Part shown: positions 61,569-64,000 of the stretch, in pieces | Position numbering within the stretch: position 1 is the stretch's first letter | Layout of the letters: the number at the start of each line of letters is the position of its first letter | Program-made: the position numbers and the translations under genes | NCBI RefSeq assembly: GCF_001403795.1 | Contig: NZ_CXSU01000012.1 | Coordinates: 1,461,979 to 1,525,978, forward strand | From: Jannaschia donghaensis | Lineage (GTDB): Bacteria > Pseudomonadota > Alphaproteobacteria > Rhodobacterales > Rhodobacteraceae | Length of the DNA stretch: 64,000 bases | Reading direction: 5' to 3' | The notes under the pieces: model-generated | Told to the model about the DNA's origin: nothing | Seen by the model: only the letters and a program-made list of their open reading frames with translations | Databases searched by the model: none

Positions 61569-62948
61569 ATGGCTGTACGTAAACTCTACGCCGGGGCCAA
61601 GCTGCGGGAGGTGCGAACGCGCATCGGTCTGACGCAGACCGACTTCGCCGTCCGCCTTGGCATTTCCCTTCCGTATCTGAACCAGATGGAGAACAACAAC
61701 CGCCCGGTCTCCACCGCCGTCGTTCTGGCCCTGGCGCGCGAGTTTGGCTTCGACGTGACCGAACTTGGGGCCGGAGACGACGAACGATTGGTGTCCGACA
61801 TGCGCGAGGCACTGGCCGATCCGGTCTTCACCGATGCCGTGCCGATGGCCGACCTGCGCCTAACCGGGGCCAACGCCCCCGCGCTGGCCCGCGCGTTCCT
61901 GACCCTGCACCGCGCCCACCGCGAAGGGGCGGAGCGTCTTGCATCCCTTGACGCAGCACTTGGCTTATCCGGAACTCTTGCCCCCTCTCCTTGGGAAGAA
62001 GTGCGAGACTTCTTTCACTATTGCGATAACTACATCGACACCGTCGATCGCGCGGCCGAGGCTTTTGCGACGCACCTCGGTCCCGACCTGGACACCGGCC
62101 TTGCGACGTGGTGGTCGGATCGAAATGTCGCCGTGACAGTCGCGGATGCGCCGCGCCTGCGTCAATACGACCGCGCTGCGCGTCATCTGTCGCTGTCGAC
62201 CCGCGCAAGTGCGGCGACGAACCGATTTCAGCAACTGCATCAAGTGGCCCTGAATTCGCAGGCCGACCTGCTCGACGCAACGCTCGATCTGGCCCGGTTC
62301 AGCAGCGACGATGCCCGCGCCATCGCCCGAACCGGCCTTGCCAATTACTTCGCCGGGGCCGTGTTGATGCCTTACGAAGCGTTTCGCGCCGCCGCCGATG
62401 CTATGCGCCACGATCTTGAACGCCTGGCCCGGCAATTCGGCGCCTCGCTCGAGCAGGTCGCCCATCGCCTGTCCACGCTGCAAAGGACGGGGGCCAAGGG
62501 GGTGCCGTTCTTCTTCGTCCGCGTGGATCAGGCCGGGCAAATCACCAAACGCCATTCCGCAACGCGCCTGCAATTCGCACGCTTCGGCGGGGCCTGTCCG
62601 CTTTGGAACGTCCACGCGGCCTTCGCCACGCCGGGCCGGTTCCTGCGCCAATTGGCGGAAACGCCCGACGGGGCGCGTTATTTCTGCCTGGCGCGCGATA
62701 TCTCCAGCTCCGGCGGGGCGTTCGGCGCGCCGACCCGCCGCCACGCCATCGCCCTTGGCTGCGACGTGCGGCACGCGCCGCGGATCACCTATGCGGACGG
62801 ATTGGACCTGTCTGCGACGTTCGAGCCAATTGGCATTTCCTGCCGCATTTGCGAGCGCGTCGCGTGCCATCAGCGCGCGGTTCCGCCGCTGGAACGTCCG
62901 TTGAAAATCGACCCGGACGACCGTGGCTTGCTGCCTTACGACTTGTAA
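61569..62948 (+). CDS. pccR: Short-chain fatty acyl-CoA regulator, PccR-type (XRE family)
   Basis: 459 aa, ATG 61569. XRE HTH at residues ~8-65 (LREVRTRIGLTQTDFAVRLG and ISLPYLNQMENNNRPVSTAV). Next comes an ImmA/IrrE-like segment (ANYFAGAVLMPYEAFRAAAD, about 256-275) and a C-terminal DUF2083 region with CRICERVACHQRAVPPLERP containing two Cys pairs. This order is that of ScfR-family regulators such as RamB and PccR that sense acyl-CoA. Location beside pccB and TTTGCAAA sites upstream of both genes support the PccR assignment. Confidence 0.85.
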   Translation: MAVRKLYAGAKLREVRTRIGLTQTDFAVRLGISLPYLNQMENNNRPVSTAVVLALAREFGFDVTELGAGDDERLVSDMREALADPVFTDAVPMADLRLTGANAPALARAFLTLHRAHREGAERLASLDAALGLSGTLAPSPWEEVRDFFHYCDNYIDTVDRAAEAFATHLGPDLDTGLATWWSDRNVAVTVADAPRLRQYDRAARHLSLSTRASAATNRFQQLHQVALNSQADLLDATLDLARFSSDDARAIARTGLANYFAGAVLMPYEAFRAAADAMRHDLERLARQFGASLEQVAHRLSTLQRTGAKGVPFFFVRVDQAGQITKRHSATRLQFARFGGACPLWNVHAAFATPGRFLRQLAETPDGARYFCLARDISSSGGAFGAPTRRHAIALGCDVRHAPRITYADGLDLSATFEPIGISCRICERVACHQRAVPPLERPLKIDPDDRGLLPYDL

Positions 62949-62994
62949 CGGCGTGCCGCATCTGGCCTCTATGAGTGGAACTTCGGAGGACGCC

Positions 62995-63453
62995 ATGGAA
63001 CTGACGGGAACCCGCACGATCGCCGCCCCGCGCGAGGTGGTCTGGGCCAAACTGAACGACGCGGGCACATTGCAGGCCTGTATTCCCGGCTGCGAAGAAT
63101 TGACCGGCACACCCGAGGACGGGTTCCAGGCGGTGGTCAAACAGAAAGTCGGTCCGGTGAAGGCCACGTTCAAAGGGGCCGTGACCCTGTCGGACGTCGT
63201 GCCGCCCCAAAGCTACCGCATTGCAGGCGAGGGCAAGGGCGGCGTCGCAGGCTTTGCCAAGGGCGGCGCGGACGTCACCCTGATCGAAGTGCCCGAGGGG
63301 ACGGAGCTGACCTATGCGGTCGACGCCAAGGTCGGTGGCAAGATCGCGCAGCTCGGTTCCCGCCTGATCGACAGCTTCGCGGCGAAGATGGCCGATGCGT
63401 TCTTCGAGAATTTCAAGTCAGAGGTCGAGGGCGCGGACGGCCGGGAAGACTGA
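62995..63453 (+). CDS. CoxG-like SRPBCC family protein
   Basis: 152 aa from ATG 62995, with a CGGAGGA site 5-6 nt upstream. The START/SRPBCC pattern of the CoxG family is clear: MELTGTRTIAAPREVVWAKL, LQACIPGCEELTG, VKQKVGPVKATFKGAVTLSD, YRIAGEGKGGVAGFAKGGAD, DAKVGGKIAQLGSRLIDSFA. CoxG assists CO dehydrogenase-type molybdenum enzymes, but no cox structural genes are in the window, so the role may be different here. Confidence 0.85.
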   Translation: MELTGTRTIAAPREVVWAKLNDAGTLQACIPGCEELTGTPEDGFQAVVKQKVGPVKATFKGAVTLSDVVPPQSYRIAGEGKGGVAGFAKGGADVTLIEVPEGTELTYAVDAKVGGKIAQLGSRLIDSFAAKMADAFFENFKSEVEGADGRED

Positions 63454-63489
63454 TCCAAGTCAACGTCGCCCCGTAAGGCGCTGATACGG

Positions 63490-64000
63490 CTAAGATCGGG
63501 TCCGCCGCCATCCGGCCGCCCGCGCATCGGCTTCGCTGCAAAACCACCGCTCGCCGCTGCGTTCCGCGATGCGGGTCCGGGCGTAGTAGCGATCTCCGGG
63601 CAGGTGATAGATGCGGCCATTGTCGCTGATGTTGCCCTTGATCGAGCACGGCCCCGCCGAAGCGTCATCGGTGTTTCGCACGGCACGCCGCTGCGCGCGC
63701 CAAGCCGCCGGATCCATCATGTCATAGGCCCAAAGACCGCGCGCGTTCCGCTTCGCGTCCCGTTGCTCGTTCAGATAAGTCCGGTTGTCGCGGTAGACGC
63801 GGGCCAATCCACGGCGGACGAGGTCGGCGTTCACGTCGACACCTCCGACGTGACACGTCGCCAGGGCGCGGTCGTAGCGATCCGTCGCCGTGACGTGGCA
63901 TTCCGCCATCCGCCCTTCGTAGAGCGCACGGGTGGCCGCCGTCGCCAACGCACCGCAGCGGATGGCCACCCCCGTCCGGTCGGTGCAGGTCTGATCCCCC
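63490..64000 (-). CDS. Thermonuclease (SNase-like) family protein, 5' end outside window
   Basis: The frame is open to the window edge, 170 codons visible. It begins in the SNase-like core (TGVAIRCGALATAATRAL, then CHVTATDRYDRALATCHVGG, DVNADLVRRGLARVYRDNRT and EQRDAKRNARGLWAYDMMDP with conserved A-x-x-x-x-x-G-L-W). The C-terminal ~60 residues form an excalibur-like or similar Cys-containing domain (CSIKGNISDNGRIYHLPGDR and GERWFCSEADARAAGWRRTR). Typical exported alphaproteobacterial nuclease-like protein; the signal peptide would lie beyond 64000. Confidence 0.85.
   Translation of the reverse strand, partial: GDQTCTDRTGVAIRCGALATAATRALYEGRMAECHVTATDRYDRALATCHVGGVDVNADLVRRGLARVYRDNRTYLNEQRDAKRNARGLWAYDMMDPAAWRAQRRAVRNTDDASAGPCSIKGNISDNGRIYHLPGDRYYARTRIAERSGERWFCSEADARAAGWRRTRS

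Noticed and set aside
1..64000. CRISPR arrays, rRNA genes, prophage structural genes
   Set aside because: Read for regularly spaced repeats, rRNA landmarks and capsid, tail or terminase motifs; none seen.

Overview
The window is high-GC alphaproteobacterial DNA, most likely a marine Rhodobacterales (Roseobacter-group) chromosome. The evidence is the propionyl-CoA/methylmalonyl-CoA gene set (pccB, pccA, methylmalonyl-CoA mutase, PccR-type regulator), small families typical of that order (DUF6152/DUF6644/HupE cluster, DUF6497, DUF7218, DUF4174) and IS427-group IS5 elements.

Layout. 1-10.5 kb is left chromosome: a partial membrane-anchored alpha/beta hydrolase, a deleted IS5-family copy, a five-gene minus-strand cluster (DUF6152, two DUF6644-like membrane proteins, HupE/UreJ, membrane-anchor protein), two overlapping genes for exported proteins, and an ABC exporter half-transporter. 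11.16-49.72 kb is an integrated mobile island of about 38.5 kb. It is bounded by a perfect 27-bp direct repeat of the 3' end of the tRNA-Gln(TTG) gene at its right edge. 49.8-64 kb is right chromosome: the methylmalonyl-CoA pathway with small lipoprotein genes, an MFS transporter, the PccR-type regulator, a CoxG-like protein and a partial nuclease-family protein.

The island. Its right end looks like the mobility core: a 666-aa tyrosine integrase beside the tRNA, a MobV/Pre-type relaxase, a 35-nt oriT-like inverted repeat between them, a KfrA-like protein, a ribbon-helix-helix protein, a PD-(D/E)XK-like protein and an AAA+ ATPase fused to an M41 (FtsH-like) protease domain. No type IV secretion genes are seen, so it reads as an integrative mobilizable element. 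The rest is AT-richer cargo that looks like a defence or conflict island: a PrlF antitoxin with a frameshifted YhaV toxin, a ~1265-aa protein ending in a PD-(D/E)XK nuclease domain, a metallophosphatase, a 1701-aa DEDD exonuclease-RecQ-UvrD fusion followed by a lone TniQ-like protein, two HNH-type proteins, a DUF262/HEPN gene pair, several membrane or secreted orphans, a second small tyrosine recombinase and IS remnants.

How the genes work together. On the right chromosome, PccA and PccB carboxylate propionyl-CoA and the B12-dependent mutase converts methylmalonyl-CoA to succinyl-CoA. TTTGCAAA palindromes upstream of pccB and pccR fit control by the PccR-type regulator. The most novel candidates are the exonuclease-RecQ-UvrD + TniQ pair, the giant PD-(D/E)XK protein, and a ~40-bp palindromic element inserted in, or at a deletion junction of, both IS5-family copies.
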